From an uncultured Ectothiorhodospiraceae bacterium (lineage in GTDB: Bacteria; Pseudomonadota; Gammaproteobacteria; XJ16; Halofilaceae): a DNA stretch of 63,331 nt. Position 1 is the first letter of the stretch. Every line of letters starts with the position of its first letter. The stretch covers positions 1-63,331 of the forward strand of contig CAJXKK010000015.1 in the NCBI GenBank assembly GCA_913055615.1, written 5' to 3'. Below, piece by piece: positions 25,069 to 33,684 of the stretch. Position numbers and translations under genes: made by a program. Under the pieces are notes generated by a model. That model ran no database searches and was not told where the DNA came from. It saw nothing but the letters and a program-made list of their open reading frames with translations.

Positions 25069-26353
25069 TCCGCGGCCGCCCGGTTCGCGGCTGAAGACGA
25101 TCTCCACGATCGGTTTTGCGGTACTCGGCGCCTGCCTGATCGCTATCAGCTACGGCCTGGCGCGCTTCGCCTTCGGCCTGTTCGTTCCGCCGATGCGGTC
25201 CGATCTGGGGCTCGGAGCGGACATGATCGGCATCATCGGCGCCGTCCCCTTTATCAGTTTCGTCATCGCCACCCTGTTCGCGCCGCTCATCACCACGCGA
25301 TTCGGTGCGCGCAACACGGCCATTCTCTCCGGCGGACTCGGCACCACGGGACTGGCGGTGATGAGTCAGGCGGAGAGTGCCCTGGTACTCAGCGGCGGGA
25401 TCTTCGCCTGCGGTGTCTGCACGGGCCTGATGATGCCGGCGCTCACCTCGGCCATGCAGGCCGTGGTGTTACGGGCGCTGCACGGGCGCGTAACCGCGGT
25501 GATGAACGCCGGCACGAGCATCGGCGTCGTCGTCGCCGTGCCGGCCGCATTGTTCCTCGTCGGCCAGTGGCGCCTCGCGTACATATCCTTCGCGATCCTG
25601 GCGGGCATAGGGATGCTCGCCGCATGGTATTTCATTCCTTCAGTGTCACGCGTACAACCGGTCGATGCCGAGCCGCCCCCGAAAATCAGCATCCTCCAGT
25701 GGACACAGCTCATTCGACTGTCGCTGTTCGCGTTCTCGATGGGTTTCATCGCTTCGGGGTACTGGATATTCGCGCCAGACCTCGTGGTCAATCTCAGTTC
25801 CCTGCCCTCCGACCAGACCGCCTGGCTCTGGCTGGCGGTGGGTGTCGCTGGCCTGTCGGGCGCCGTGATCAGTGACCTCAGCGACCGCAACGGCCCGGCT
25901 ATCGTGCATGCCCTTGCACTGGTGACGCTTTCAGCGAGTCTCGCACTGCTCGCGGCCAGCCCGGGCCAGTTGTTTCTGGCGATCATCTCGGCCATGGTGT
26001 TCGGCGTCGCCTACATGAGTCTGTCCGGGCTCTACCTGATCACGGGCATCCACCTCCTGCCCGGGCGCCCTTCGGTCGGTCCGGTGCTGCCATTCCTGGC
26101 CATTGCCCTGGGGCAGGCGGCGGGATCGCCGGCGATCGGTCTGGCCATCAAGCATCTCGATTACGGGCATGCATTCGCGCTGTTCTCGACCTTCGGGCTG
26201 TTCATCGCGCTCCTGTCGCCGCTGTATCCGCGGCATTCCGAGCACGAAGATCACGGCCCGCCGGAACAAAGCGATACCAGGGTCACAGCAGCGATCGAAC
26301 CGCCCGCCGGAGAAAGCTCGCGTCCGACAGCCGAAAGCATCGGAACGGACTGA
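25049..26353 (+). CDS. MFS transporter (YbfB/YjiJ-like)
   Basis: A 434-residue protein with 12 hydrophobic helices. The N-terminal helix ISYGLARFAFGLFVPPMRSD matches the YbfB/YjiJ branch of MFS, and the motif A-like loop is ITTRFGARNTAILSGG. The tail after the last helix (PRHSEHEDHG onwards) is polar. It begins at a TTG (25049) inside the end of tetR; no ATG or GTG is available near the first helix. The coupling to TetR suggests ligand-induced export. Confidence 0.75.
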   Translation: MNTPAGNPRPPGSRLKTISTIGFAVLGACLIAISYGLARFAFGLFVPPMRSDLGLGADMIGIIGAVPFISFVIATLFAPLITTRFGARNTAILSGGLGTTGLAVMSQAESALVLSGGIFACGVCTGLMMPALTSAMQAVVLRALHGRVTAVMNAGTSIGVVVAVPAALFLVGQWRLAYISFAILAGIGMLAAWYFIPSVSRVQPVDAEPPPKISILQWTQLIRLSLFAFSMGFIASGYWIFAPDLVVNLSSLPSDQTAWLWLAVGVAGLSGAVISDLSDRNGPAIVHALALVTLSASLALLAASPGQLFLAIISAMVFGVAYMSLSGLYLITGIHLLPGRPSVGPVLPFLAIALGQAAGSPAIGLAIKHLDYGHAFALFSTFGLFIALLSPLYPRHSEHEDHGPPEQSDTRVTAAIEPPAGESSRPTAESIGTD

Positions 26354-26398
26354 GCGACAGGTCGTCGGACTCTGACCGGAATGGCCTGCTCAACGGAG

Positions 26399-26872
26399 TC
26401 ACCAACCGACGGTGCCCGGCCCGCCCTTGAACGGTCCTTCGATGCCACTGGTGATCCAGCCACCGTAGTAGCTGCCTTCCTGTGCCCGCACGCGCTCACC
26501 GTCCACATAACAGGCATCGACGCGGCCGGCATAGAAAGAGACGTGGCCGGCAATCTCGCCCTGCGAATCAACCGGATCGGGATACGACCAGCACACGTCG
26601 GGGATGACGCCATCATCGCTGCGCAGGGACCAGTACCGGGCCCTGCCCTTGAACTCACAGAACGTCACCGTCGACGACTCGGCGAGGCGTGTCCAGTCGA
26701 CAGCCTCGGGCGGGAGGTAGAAGCATGGCGGATGACTAGTCTCCAGCAAGCGCCAGCCGCCATCCGTCTGTGCCAGCGTTCTTCCCTCATGGACGACCAG
26801 AAGGTGGCGCCTGTTCGCTTCGATCCGCGGCGGCCGCGGGTAATCCCATACGCATTCAGTCAGTTGATTCAT
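26399..26872 (-). CDS. DUF427 domain protein
   Basis: A 157-residue protein of the DUF427 family. YPRPPRIEANRRHLLVVHEG, SHPPCFYLPPEAVDWTRL and TFCEFKGRARYWSL (the CEFKG-like motif) are diagnostic, along with the end HVSFYAGRVDACYVDGERV. DUF427 proteins are small beta-rich cytoplasmic proteins without assigned function. It converges on the MFS gene and is divergent from ubiG. Confidence 0.85.
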   Translation of the reverse strand: MNQLTECVWDYPRPPRIEANRRHLLVVHEGRTLAQTDGGWRLLETSHPPCFYLPPEAVDWTRLAESSTVTFCEFKGRARYWSLRSDDGVIPDVCWSYPDPVDSQGEIAGHVSFYAGRVDACYVDGERVRAQEGSYYGGWITSGIEGPFKGGPGTVGW

Positions 26873-26991
26873 CGGGACTCCGGCATGAGTCTGAACACGA
26901 ATGACTTCGAAGCGGGCGACGCCCTGGATGATCCCGGGCCACCCGGGGGCAACCGGCTCGGCTCAGGCAGAGCCGTATCAGGGAGAAAGCA

Positions 26992-27741
26992 ATGACCCGA
27001 GACGCAACCGACCGCACCGTTGATCCGGACGAACTTTTGCGTTACCGCCGCATGGCCGAGCTGTGGTGGCAGCGCGATGGACCGCTGTGGCCGCTGCATG
27101 TACTCAACGAACTGCGCCGGGACTGGATCCGGGATCGCTTGTGCGAGGCGCTGAATCACAACCCGTACGCGTCGCGTCCGCTCGAGGGCCTGACGGTACT
27201 CGATATCGGCTGCGGGGGCGGACTGCTCAGCGAGGCGATGGCCCGCATGGGCGGGCGCGTCCATGGCGTGGACGTGGTCGAACGCAACGTCGCGGTCGCT
27301 CGCCAGCACGCCCTGCGTTCCGGTCTTGCGATCGATTATGAATGCGCGACTGCCGAGTCGCTCGCGGACCGCGGACGGACCTTTGATGTCGTTCTGAACA
27401 TGGAGGTCGTGGAACACGTTGCCGATCTCGGCGCTTTCATGGACGCCGTGAACGCGCTGGTGGAACCAGGTGGACACACGTTCGTCTCCACCCTCAACAG
27501 AAACACGGTCTCGTTCGTGGTCGGCATCATCGGTGCGGAGTATCTCTTCCGTATCCTGCCGCGCGGCACCCACCAGTGGCGTCGCTTTGTCCGGCCCGAT
27601 GAACTCGCCGCGCACCTCGCGCGCGGTGGACTCCAAATCCGCTCGCGCACGGGCGTGAAGGTCAATCCCCTGAACCGACGCATGTGGCTTTCACCGTCGA
27701 TGAGCGTGAATTACATGGTATTCGCGGACCACTACCGCTGA
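26992..27741 (+). CDS. ubiG: Ubiquinone biosynthesis O-methyltransferase
   Basis: A 249-residue SAM-dependent methyltransferase. LLRYRRMAELWWQRDGPLWPLHVLNELR is the UbiG N-terminus, VLDIGCGGGLLSEAMARMG is motif I (about residues 68-86), and VVLNMEVVEHVADLGAF and FVSTLNRNTVSFVVGIIGAEYLF complete the family signature. It catalyses both O-methylations in ubiquinone synthesis, peripheral to the inner membrane. ATG 26992 follows GGGAGAAAGCA. Confidence 0.92.
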   Translation: MTRDATDRTVDPDELLRYRRMAELWWQRDGPLWPLHVLNELRRDWIRDRLCEALNHNPYASRPLEGLTVLDIGCGGGLLSEAMARMGGRVHGVDVVERNVAVARQHALRSGLAIDYECATAESLADRGRTFDVVLNMEVVEHVADLGAFMDAVNALVEPGGHTFVSTLNRNTVSFVVGIIGAEYLFRILPRGTHQWRRFVRPDELAAHLARGGLQIRSRTGVKVNPLNRRMWLSPSMSVNYMVFADHYR

Positions 27742-27910
27742 ACGCGGAGCATGGCAAGTGGTCACGCCGGATCGGCGCTCGGCCCGGTGCGACCGGGGGG
27801 GGGATCACGCCCTTCGGCAGACGAACCACACGTTGATCGGGTCGCAAGCCGGAAGCCGCTTCTCACCCCCGGGAAAGCGCTCATCCTGCAACGGAGGGAG
27901 GAGGCCATAG

Positions 27911-27985
27911 ATGAACATGCAGGAGGAGATCCGCACGGCGATCGAGGACTTTCATAGCGGGCGCTTCGGCCAGCTGGCTGGCTGA
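27911..27985 (+). pseudogene. C-terminal relic of a pirin-like protein
   Basis: The 24 residues from 27911 include QEEIRTAIEDFHSGRFG, the usual C-terminus of pirin/quercetinase-type bicupins. The frame is closed by TAG just upstream (27908-27910) and no further pirin sequence exists before it. A run of nine G (27795-27803) lies nearby. This is the leftover 3' end of a lost gene between ubiG and the demethylase gene. Confidence 0.5.
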
Positions 27986-28045
27986 GGACCGGTCACCATG
28001 CCCGGACCGGCTGGCGGCAGCCGGGCCGGGCCAATCGCGGTCGGT

Positions 28046-30082
28046 TTAAAGATCCTTGACCAGCCGCAGGGCATCGTAAATGGCGGCATGGGTGTTGCGG
28101 GACTCGACGGCATCGCCGATGCGAAACAGCTGAAACTCGCCGTCCGGGTTGCGGATGACCTCCTGCGGCTTGCCATCGATCAGATCATCGTAGTTCACCT
28201 CGCCGCCATTGCGGGAATGCGGCTTGAGCTCGAAATAGACGTCCGCCATCGGCGTGATGCCGTAATCGACGACGACCTGATCCACCCGCCGCTCGTAATC
28301 CAGATCCAGGTAATCACTGGTGATTTTCGCGACGAGTTCGCCACCATCACGCTGCACGGATTTCAGCCGATAGGTTGGCGTGAAGGTCACATTCGGTCGC
28401 TGCAGAGAACGCATGTACGGCGTCAGATTCATAGCCATGATCTCCGCCGAAAAGGTACGGTCAGGCGTCATGATTTCAACCTGTGCCCCCGAGTCGGCGA
28501 TGATCTCCGCGGCCTGCAGGGCCGGATGATCGCCCGCATCATCGAACACCAGCACGTTGCTGCCCGGCGCCACGTGGCCATCGAGCAGATCCCAGGTATT
28601 GACCACCAGATCGTGGCCGACCTCGGGCTGATCGTCGCGGGGGTAGCCGCCGGTTGCCACGATCACGGCATCCGGTTTCTCCTGCATGACTTCTTCGGCC
28701 TCCGCCATGACGTTGTAGCGGATCTCTACACCGAGCTGCTCGCATTGCTGCAGCCGCCAGTCGATGATCCCCATCATGTCACGCCGTCGCTTGCTCTGCG
28801 CCGTGAGGCGCACCTGGCCGCCGGCATCGGTGCCGGCCTCGAGGACCACGACCTCGTGACCGCGCTCGCCGGCGACCCGGGCGGCCTCCAGACCCGCAGG
28901 ACCGGCACCGATGATCACGGTCCGGCGCTTTTCGGCGGCCTCGGGGATGGTGTGGGGCATGGTGGTTTCCCGCCCCGTGGCCGCGTTGTGGATGCAGTAG
29001 GCTTCCCCGCCCTGGTAGATGCGGTCGAGGCAGTAGTTGGCGCCGACACAGGGACGGATCTCCTCCTCGCGCCCCTGCTGGATCTTGCTCACGATGTGCG
29101 GGTCGGCCATGTGGGGACGGGTCAGGCCGACCATGTCGACCTTGCCCTCGGCGATCGCGTGCCGGGCGGTGGCGACATCCTCGATTTTGGCGGCGTGAAA
29201 GGTCGGGAAGTCGACTTCGCGCCGAATCTCGCCCACGAAATCCAGGTGCGGGGCACTGGGCATACCCTGGATGGGAATGACGTCAGTGAGCCCCGGGTCG
29301 GTGTCGATATGGCCACGGACCACGTTGAGGAAATCAACATGCCCGCTGTCTTTCAGACGCCGTGAGATCTCCATGCCGTCGTGGGCGGTAAGCCCGCCCG
29401 CCAGCATCTCATCGGCGGTGTAGCGCACGCCGACGATGAAGTCCTCGCCGACCCGCTTGCGGATCGCGCTGAGCACCTCGAAGGTGAAGCGCAGCCGGTT
29501 ATCGAGGTTGCCGCCATACGGCTCATCGAGGGTGTTGGTCAGGGGCGACCAGAACTGATCCATCAGGTGGCCATAGGCCTGCAGCTCGATACCATCGAGA
29601 CCCGCGGCATGCATGCGTTCGGCTGCATCCGCGTAATCCTCGATCACGCGCTCGATATCCCAGTCCTCGATCTGCTTCGGGAAGGCGCGGTGGGAGGCCT
29701 CGCGATTGTGTGACGGCGACAAGACAGGCAGCCAATCGCCCTTGTCCCAACGGGTGCGCCGGCCCAGATGCGTCAGCTGGATCATCACGGCGGTGCCGTG
29801 CTCGTGGCACGCATCGGTCAGTTCGCGCATCCACGGGACCACCTCGTCCTTGTAGGCGAGGATGTTGTTGAACACCGGTGCGCTGTCATTGGCAACCGAA
29901 GCGGAACCGGCCGTCATCGTCAGACCGAGCCCCGCCTTCGCACGCTCGACGTGATACTCGCGGTAGAGTTCCTTGGGCATCCCGTCCTCGGGATACGCCG
30001 GCTCGTGCGAGGTCATCATGATCCTGTTTTTCAGGGTCAGATTCTTGAGCTGATAGGGCTGCAGCAGCGGATCGTTCGACAT
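28046..30082 (-). CDS. stcD: N-methylproline demethylase (StcD-like), FMN/FAD/4Fe-4S oxidoreductase
   Basis: A 678-residue protein starting MSNDPLLQPYQLKNLTLKNR. Residues 1-370 are an old-yellow-enzyme TIM barrel (RIMMTSHEPAYPEDG, VMIQLTHLGRRTRW, LDGIELQAYGHLMDQFWSP). Then comes the cluster motif RPCVGANYCLDRIYQGGEAYC, the dinucleotide fold RTVIIGAGPAGLEAARVAGE and a C-terminal NAD(P) fold. The trimethylamine-dehydrogenase-like architecture and the sequence match StcD/dimethylglycine demethylases, which remove N-methyl groups from N-methylproline in stachydrine catabolism. A tetR gene lies just upstream in the same direction. The specificity is inferred. Confidence 0.8.
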   Translation of the reverse strand: MSNDPLLQPYQLKNLTLKNRIMMTSHEPAYPEDGMPKELYREYHVERAKAGLGLTMTAGSASVANDSAPVFNNILAYKDEVVPWMRELTDACHEHGTAVMIQLTHLGRRTRWDKGDWLPVLSPSHNREASHRAFPKQIEDWDIERVIEDYADAAERMHAAGLDGIELQAYGHLMDQFWSPLTNTLDEPYGGNLDNRLRFTFEVLSAIRKRVGEDFIVGVRYTADEMLAGGLTAHDGMEISRRLKDSGHVDFLNVVRGHIDTDPGLTDVIPIQGMPSAPHLDFVGEIRREVDFPTFHAAKIEDVATARHAIAEGKVDMVGLTRPHMADPHIVSKIQQGREEEIRPCVGANYCLDRIYQGGEAYCIHNAATGRETTMPHTIPEAAEKRRTVIIGAGPAGLEAARVAGERGHEVVVLEAGTDAGGQVRLTAQSKRRRDMMGIIDWRLQQCEQLGVEIRYNVMAEAEEVMQEKPDAVIVATGGYPRDDQPEVGHDLVVNTWDLLDGHVAPGSNVLVFDDAGDHPALQAAEIIADSGAQVEIMTPDRTFSAEIMAMNLTPYMRSLQRPNVTFTPTYRLKSVQRDGGELVAKITSDYLDLDYERRVDQVVVDYGITPMADVYFELKPHSRNGGEVNYDDLIDGKPQEVIRNPDGEFQLFRIGDAVESRNTHAAIYDALRLVKDL

Positions 30083-30151
30083 GACCGGGTCTCCAGCTTG
30101 TGGCGCAATGGACAGAGTCTGCGCGGAGGCGTACATCCATGTCAACTATAT

Positions 30152-30165
30152 GTACACCACTGTAC
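30152..30165. promoter_or_regulatory. Operator candidate upstream of the demethylase gene
   Basis: GTACACCACTGTAC has 5-bp arms (GTACA/TGTAC) and lies about 70 bases upstream of the stcD start. The same word TGTACACC recurs twice upstream of the adjacent tetR gene (30924-30954), so both are probably sites of that regulator. Confidence 0.5.
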
Positions 30166-30200
30166 GGAGCAGCGCCCGGCCTGTGCGGGGGATCATGCAC

Positions 30201-30857
30201 TCAGGGGCGTTGTTCCGTTGCGGTCGCCCTCGGCTCATAACCATGCCGGGCGTGGAAGCGTTGGAGCTCGCGGGGCTGCGGGGCGTGGCCGGTGAAGATC
30301 TCCGCGTAGTGGGGGATGCGATGCATGCGGACCTCCAGCGTCTCCCGGGTATTCATCGAGATATAGCCGATCTGGGTGAGATAGATGGTGCGGGCGCGGA
30401 CATTGGCCTCCAGGGATTCGTAGCCGTGGCGCTCGAACATGCGGCTCAACGCCTCGATGCGCGCCTCGTCGGCCGCATCGATCTCCCGGGACACCTGTGC
30501 CGACTGCAAACCCCAGCTGCGCATCGCGAATTCCAGCTGGGCGTCGAACAGCCCCGAGTCCAGCCAGCAGTCGAAGACGTTGAGCACCGCTTCAATGATG
30601 CCCTCCGAGTAGGCCCGGGTCTGCCCCACGAGGCCCTCCGTGTTCTTCTCCCGCCAGCGCTCGATCAAGGCATCAAGCAACGCCTCGCGGTCCTTGAAGA
30701 ACCAGTAGAAGCTCGTTCGTGAAACGTTGAGTCGTTTGGCCAGCGGCAGAATCCGCACACTGTCCACCCCTGACTCCAGCAACAGTTCGAACGCCGCATC
30801 AAGCCAGGCGTCGCGAGACCCCTTCCATTTGGGGTCGCGTTGCTCTCCAGACTGCAT
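30201..30857 (-). CDS. TetR family regulator of the demethylase gene
   Basis: A 218-residue protein. After a basic N-terminus the helix-turn-helix is AAFELLLESGVDSVRILPLA, KRLNVSRTSFYWFFKDREAL. The C-terminal ligand domain is of the TetR_C type found beside StcD-like genes. It precedes stcD in the same direction with 118 bases between, and matching palindromic sites lie upstream of both genes, indicating autoregulation and control of stcD. Confidence 0.85.
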   Translation of the reverse strand: MQSGEQRDPKWKGSRDAWLDAAFELLLESGVDSVRILPLAKRLNVSRTSFYWFFKDREALLDALIERWREKNTEGLVGQTRAYSEGIIEAVLNVFDCWLDSGLFDAQLEFAMRSWGLQSAQVSREIDAADEARIEALSRMFERHGYESLEANVRARTIYLTQIGYISMNTRETLEVRMHRIPHYAEIFTGHAPQPRELQRFHARHGYEPRATATEQRP

Positions 30858-30923
30858 CGGATGATCTCTTTGGTCGGGGGGGTGCCGGGCGCAGGGTGGG
30901 AAATTCCGACCTACGCAATTCAG

Positions 30924-30954
30924 TGTACACCGGTGTCCATTTTATGTACACCGG
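30924..30954. promoter_or_regulatory. Tandem operator candidates upstream of the second tetR gene
   Basis: TGTACACCGGTGTCCA (30924-30939) is a 16-base palindrome with one mismatch pair, followed by a second half site TATGTACACCGG (30943-30954). They lie 67 to 97 bases upstream of the tetR start. The shared TGTACACC word also occurs upstream of stcD. Confidence 0.55.
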
Positions 30955-30960
30955 AATGGA

Positions 30961-31458
30961 TCAACCCGTTTCGTCACGCCACCCGGGCTCAAGGCCCAGG
31001 ATCCGGCCGACGCTGTTCGCCAGCGCCTCGGCCGAGTCGGCGCTGCGGTACGGCTGACGGACCAGCGCATGGGCCTCCCCCGAGGCCAGGCGCAGGTGCG
31101 GGCGATAACACGTATCGGGACCGCGGGCGCCAGGGCGCGTCGAACGTACAATCTCGACACCCTGGATCGCGCTGCGGCATAGCCGCTCTTCCTGGTCTGT
31201 CCGCGAACGGCGCTGCCAGACACGGCGCCGCGCGATAACGAATTCGTCACCGACGATCCCGAGATCCAGCAGGTGTCGGCCGGCGAACAACTCGACGGCG
31301 GTCGCTGCGGCCAGACCGCTCGTTGCGATCACCGCGAGTGACAGTTCTCCGGACCCGGCATACAACCACAGCGCAACGCCACCGCTGAGCAACACGAGCG
31401 CCACCCGGGCACCCAGGTGGCCGACATGGATCGTCGTCATTGCCGCACTGCTGCTCAC
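30961..31458 (-). CDS. Hypothetical two-span membrane protein
   Basis: A 165-residue protein with two hydrophobic helices (about residues 18-33 and 40-57). A basic soluble domain of about 100 residues follows, with strands such as LLDLGIVGDEFVIARRRVW and IQGVEIVRSTRPG, reminiscent of bacterial PH-like domains, but no family is assigned. It lies upstream of the second tetR gene in the same direction. The exact start is uncertain; the Met at 31440 would also suit. Confidence 0.55.
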   Translation of the reverse strand: MSSSAAMTTIHVGHLGARVALVLLSGGVALWLYAGSGELSLAVIATSGLAAATAVELFAGRHLLDLGIVGDEFVIARRRVWQRRSRTDQEERLCRSAIQGVEIVRSTRPGARGPDTCYRPHLRLASGEAHALVRQPYRSADSAEALANSVGRILGLEPGWRDETG

Positions 31459-31478
31459 TGGATCACGCCGACCGGGTC

Positions 31479-31652
31479 TCAGGGTGTGATCGGCAGCATA
31501 GCAGACGCCAGCGCCGACACCCCGGGACCCGGGACATACGGCAGCAGAACACGGTGGCGCCAGCGTTCCTCGGCGAGCGGGCCGCCGCCCCGGGCGCTCA
31601 CCGTGGCGACACTGGCTATGGCGATGAGGGCGGCGAGGCGTGATCGCATCGT
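31479..31652 (-). CDS. Small exported protein, possibly truncated DUF4174
   Basis: A 57-residue frame from MRSRLAALIAIASVATVSARG, which looks like a signal peptide. Then comes LAEERWRHRVLLPYVPG, similar to the first strand of DUF4174 proteins (typically over 120 residues), after which it ends. It is either a truncated gene or a small exported protein. Longer upstream frame to 31859 is arginine-rich shadow. Confidence 0.3.
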   Translation of the reverse strand, partial: TMRSRLAALIAIASVATVSARGGGPLAEERWRHRVLLPYVPGPGVSALASAMLPITP

Positions 31653-31909
31653 TGCAAACGGGTTACGATGATACGGATCTGCGATCCGAGTCCACGGACG
31701 GTTGCGGACGGCGACCCGGGCCGCGCGGACGACCCTGCGGGCACCAACGGCCAGGCGCTCCGAGTATGTGCCCCGCAGAGCCCGCGGGCGAGTTGTCCCA
31801 CGCCCGGCGCCCGGGGAACCTGGCCGACACCGGACGGTCCACGGGGCACAGTGGGCCATTCATCGTTTTTCCCGCTTGCTCTTCAAACAACGAATCAGGA
31901 GTAAGACAT

Positions 31910-32785
31910 ATGACCGACGAGACCGGTTACACCCCGCCGCGTGTCTGGACCTGGGAGGAAGAAAGCGGCGGCACGTTCGCCAGCACCAACCGCCCGGTCG
32001 CCGGGCCGACGCATGAGCAGGAACTCCCGGTCGGCGAGCGCGCGTTCCAGCTCTATTCGCTGGCGACACCCAACGGCGTGAAGGTCACTGTCCTGTTCGA
32101 GGAATTGCTGGAGCTCGGCCATGCGGGGGCCGAGTACGATGCATGGCCGATCAGGATCGGTGATGGTAACCAGTTCGCCAGTGGTTTCGTGGCGATCAAC
32201 CCGAACTCGAAAATCCCGGCATTGGTGGACTACAGCGGCCCGCAGCCGGTCCGGGTGTTCGAGTCAGGATCCATCCTGATGCACCTTGCGGAGAAGTTCG
32301 GCGCGTTCCTGCCGGGATCGGGTCCCGAGCGCACGGAAACGCTCAACTGGCTGTTCTGGCAGATGGGCAGCGCGCCCTACGTCGGCGGCGGTTTCGGCCA
32401 TTTCTACTCGTATGCGCCGGAACCGATGAAATACCCGATCGACCGCTTCACCATGGAAACGAAACGCCAGCTCGACGTCCTCGACCGGCGGCTTGCCGAG
32501 TCATGCTTCCTGGCCGGCGACGAATACACGATCGCCGATATGGCCACATGGCCCTGGTACGGGGCCCTGGCCAAGGGTCGACTCTATGACGCCGGCGAGT
32601 TTCTGCAGGTCGACGAGTATCCGCATGTCCAGCGCTGGGCGGACGAGATCAACGCGCGCCCCGCCGTCAAGCGCGGCCGCATGGTCAACCGCACCTGGGG
32701 GCCACTGGAGAAGCAGCTGCACGAGCGCCACGACCACAGCGATTTCCTACACCGGACCGCGGATAAGCTCGAGGCGTGCGACTGA
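31910..32785 (+). CDS. yghU: Glutathione S-transferase, YghU family
   Basis: A 291-residue protein, longer than usual GSTs because of an N-terminal arm (YTPPRVWTWEEESGGTFAS, TNRPVAGPTHEQELPVG) typical of YghU/nu-class GSTs. The thioredoxin-like domain follows (FQLYSLATPNGVKVTVLFEE, NPNSKIPALVDY, VFESGSILMHLAEKFG), then the helical domain (YTIADMATWPWYG). YghU reduces disulfides and organic hydroperoxides with glutathione. ATG 31910 has AGGAG eight bases upstream. Confidence 0.88.
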   Translation: MTDETGYTPPRVWTWEEESGGTFASTNRPVAGPTHEQELPVGERAFQLYSLATPNGVKVTVLFEELLELGHAGAEYDAWPIRIGDGNQFASGFVAINPNSKIPALVDYSGPQPVRVFESGSILMHLAEKFGAFLPGSGPERTETLNWLFWQMGSAPYVGGGFGHFYSYAPEPMKYPIDRFTMETKRQLDVLDRRLAESCFLAGDEYTIADMATWPWYGALAKGRLYDAGEFLQVDEYPHVQRWADEINARPAVKRGRMVNRTWGPLEKQLHERHDHSDFLHRTADKLEACD

Positions 32786-32882
32786 ATACAGCATGCCCTG
32801 GGCCATGCGGGGGGTAACGTCGGGTCAGTAATCGAGCGCCCGCGTAAGGTGGGCGCGGCGGCAATTCGGGCACCGGCACGGG

Positions 32883-33049
32883 CTAGCAGTCTGTCCGACT
32901 TAGGGCATCGTAGCGAGGCGAGTGGGAATCGAGGCCAGATTTTCGATCATCCGAGGAGAATAGTGGTGACTATTTGACGAGGAGGATCGGGAATATGGAC
33001 CGATTCCCACTTGCCGCAGTAGATGAGCCTAAGTCCGACAGACTGCTAG
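32883..33049. mobile_element. MITE-like palindromic element of 167 bp
   Basis: The ends are inverted copies of CTAGCAGTCTGTC followed, after one mismatch, by GACTTAGG (32883-32904 and 33028-33049). The inward sequence keeps pairing imperfectly (AGTGGGAATCG on the left, CGATTCCCACT on the right) down to the centre AATAGTGGTGACTATT (32962-32977). The whole element folds into one hairpin with about 80-base arms. It has no real gene. This is the build of a non-autonomous transposable element. A target duplication was not resolved. Confidence 0.65.
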
Positions 33050-33280
33050 TCCCGGTATTCGAAATGTTCCAGCATATCGGCGATGCGGTTGAGTTGCGCG
33101 TGCCGTTTGATATCCGCGTCGATCAGTCACAAGGGGACGTGTGTCGCATGGGTCTGGTGCAGCATCTCGTCTTGCGCTTTTGAATAGCTGTCCCGGCGGG
33201 CCGGCGCTTCACCGATACGATTCAGGCAAAGCCGCGAGAAGCCATGAATCAGAGATACTCACCCGGACACGGGTAAAGGC

Positions 33281-33490
33281 TCACAAATAACGGCGGACGG
33301 ACTGCCGATAGCGGCTGTACGCGCCGTTGAAATTCCGCTTGAGATAGCGCTCTTCGGGCAGGATGACCCCGAAATGCACGATCGCGAACAGCGTCAGTAT
33401 CACGACCAGACCGGCAATGCTGTTCAGGATCAGCGCTTGGCGAAGGCATCCACGGCCGCCGGGATCGCACGTCGAGGCACCGCAATCGGA
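33281..33490 (-). pseudogene. C-terminal relic of an isoprenylcysteine/phospholipid methyltransferase family protein
   Basis: In this frame the translation ends with ALILNSIAGLVVILTLFAIV, HFGVILPEERYLKRNFNG, AYSRYRQSVRRYL and stop, the diagnostic end of PEMT/ICMT-type membrane methyltransferases. The upstream catalytic region is missing; a stop at 33491-33493 closes the frame, and the first 20 residues are not family sequence. It is the decayed end of a gene near the MITE-like element. Confidence 0.6.
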
Positions 33491-33684
33491 TCATCACGGC
33501 CCTTATTCATATTCACAAGGCAATACAACGCGCACAACAAATCACCGAACTGCGGCAACCCGGTGCGCAAGCACCCGTTTGATCGCCACTGGTGTATAAG
33601 TGCAGTATCAATGTACGGATAAGGGGATACACCGATTACTGCCAGGGGCCATACCCCGACAACGGGGAAACGGAATTGGGGTCC

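Noticed and set aside
32974-33183. A 69-residue open frame starting inside the MITE-like element
   Set aside because: It begins in the right arm of the palindrome and shows no domain; most likely chance.
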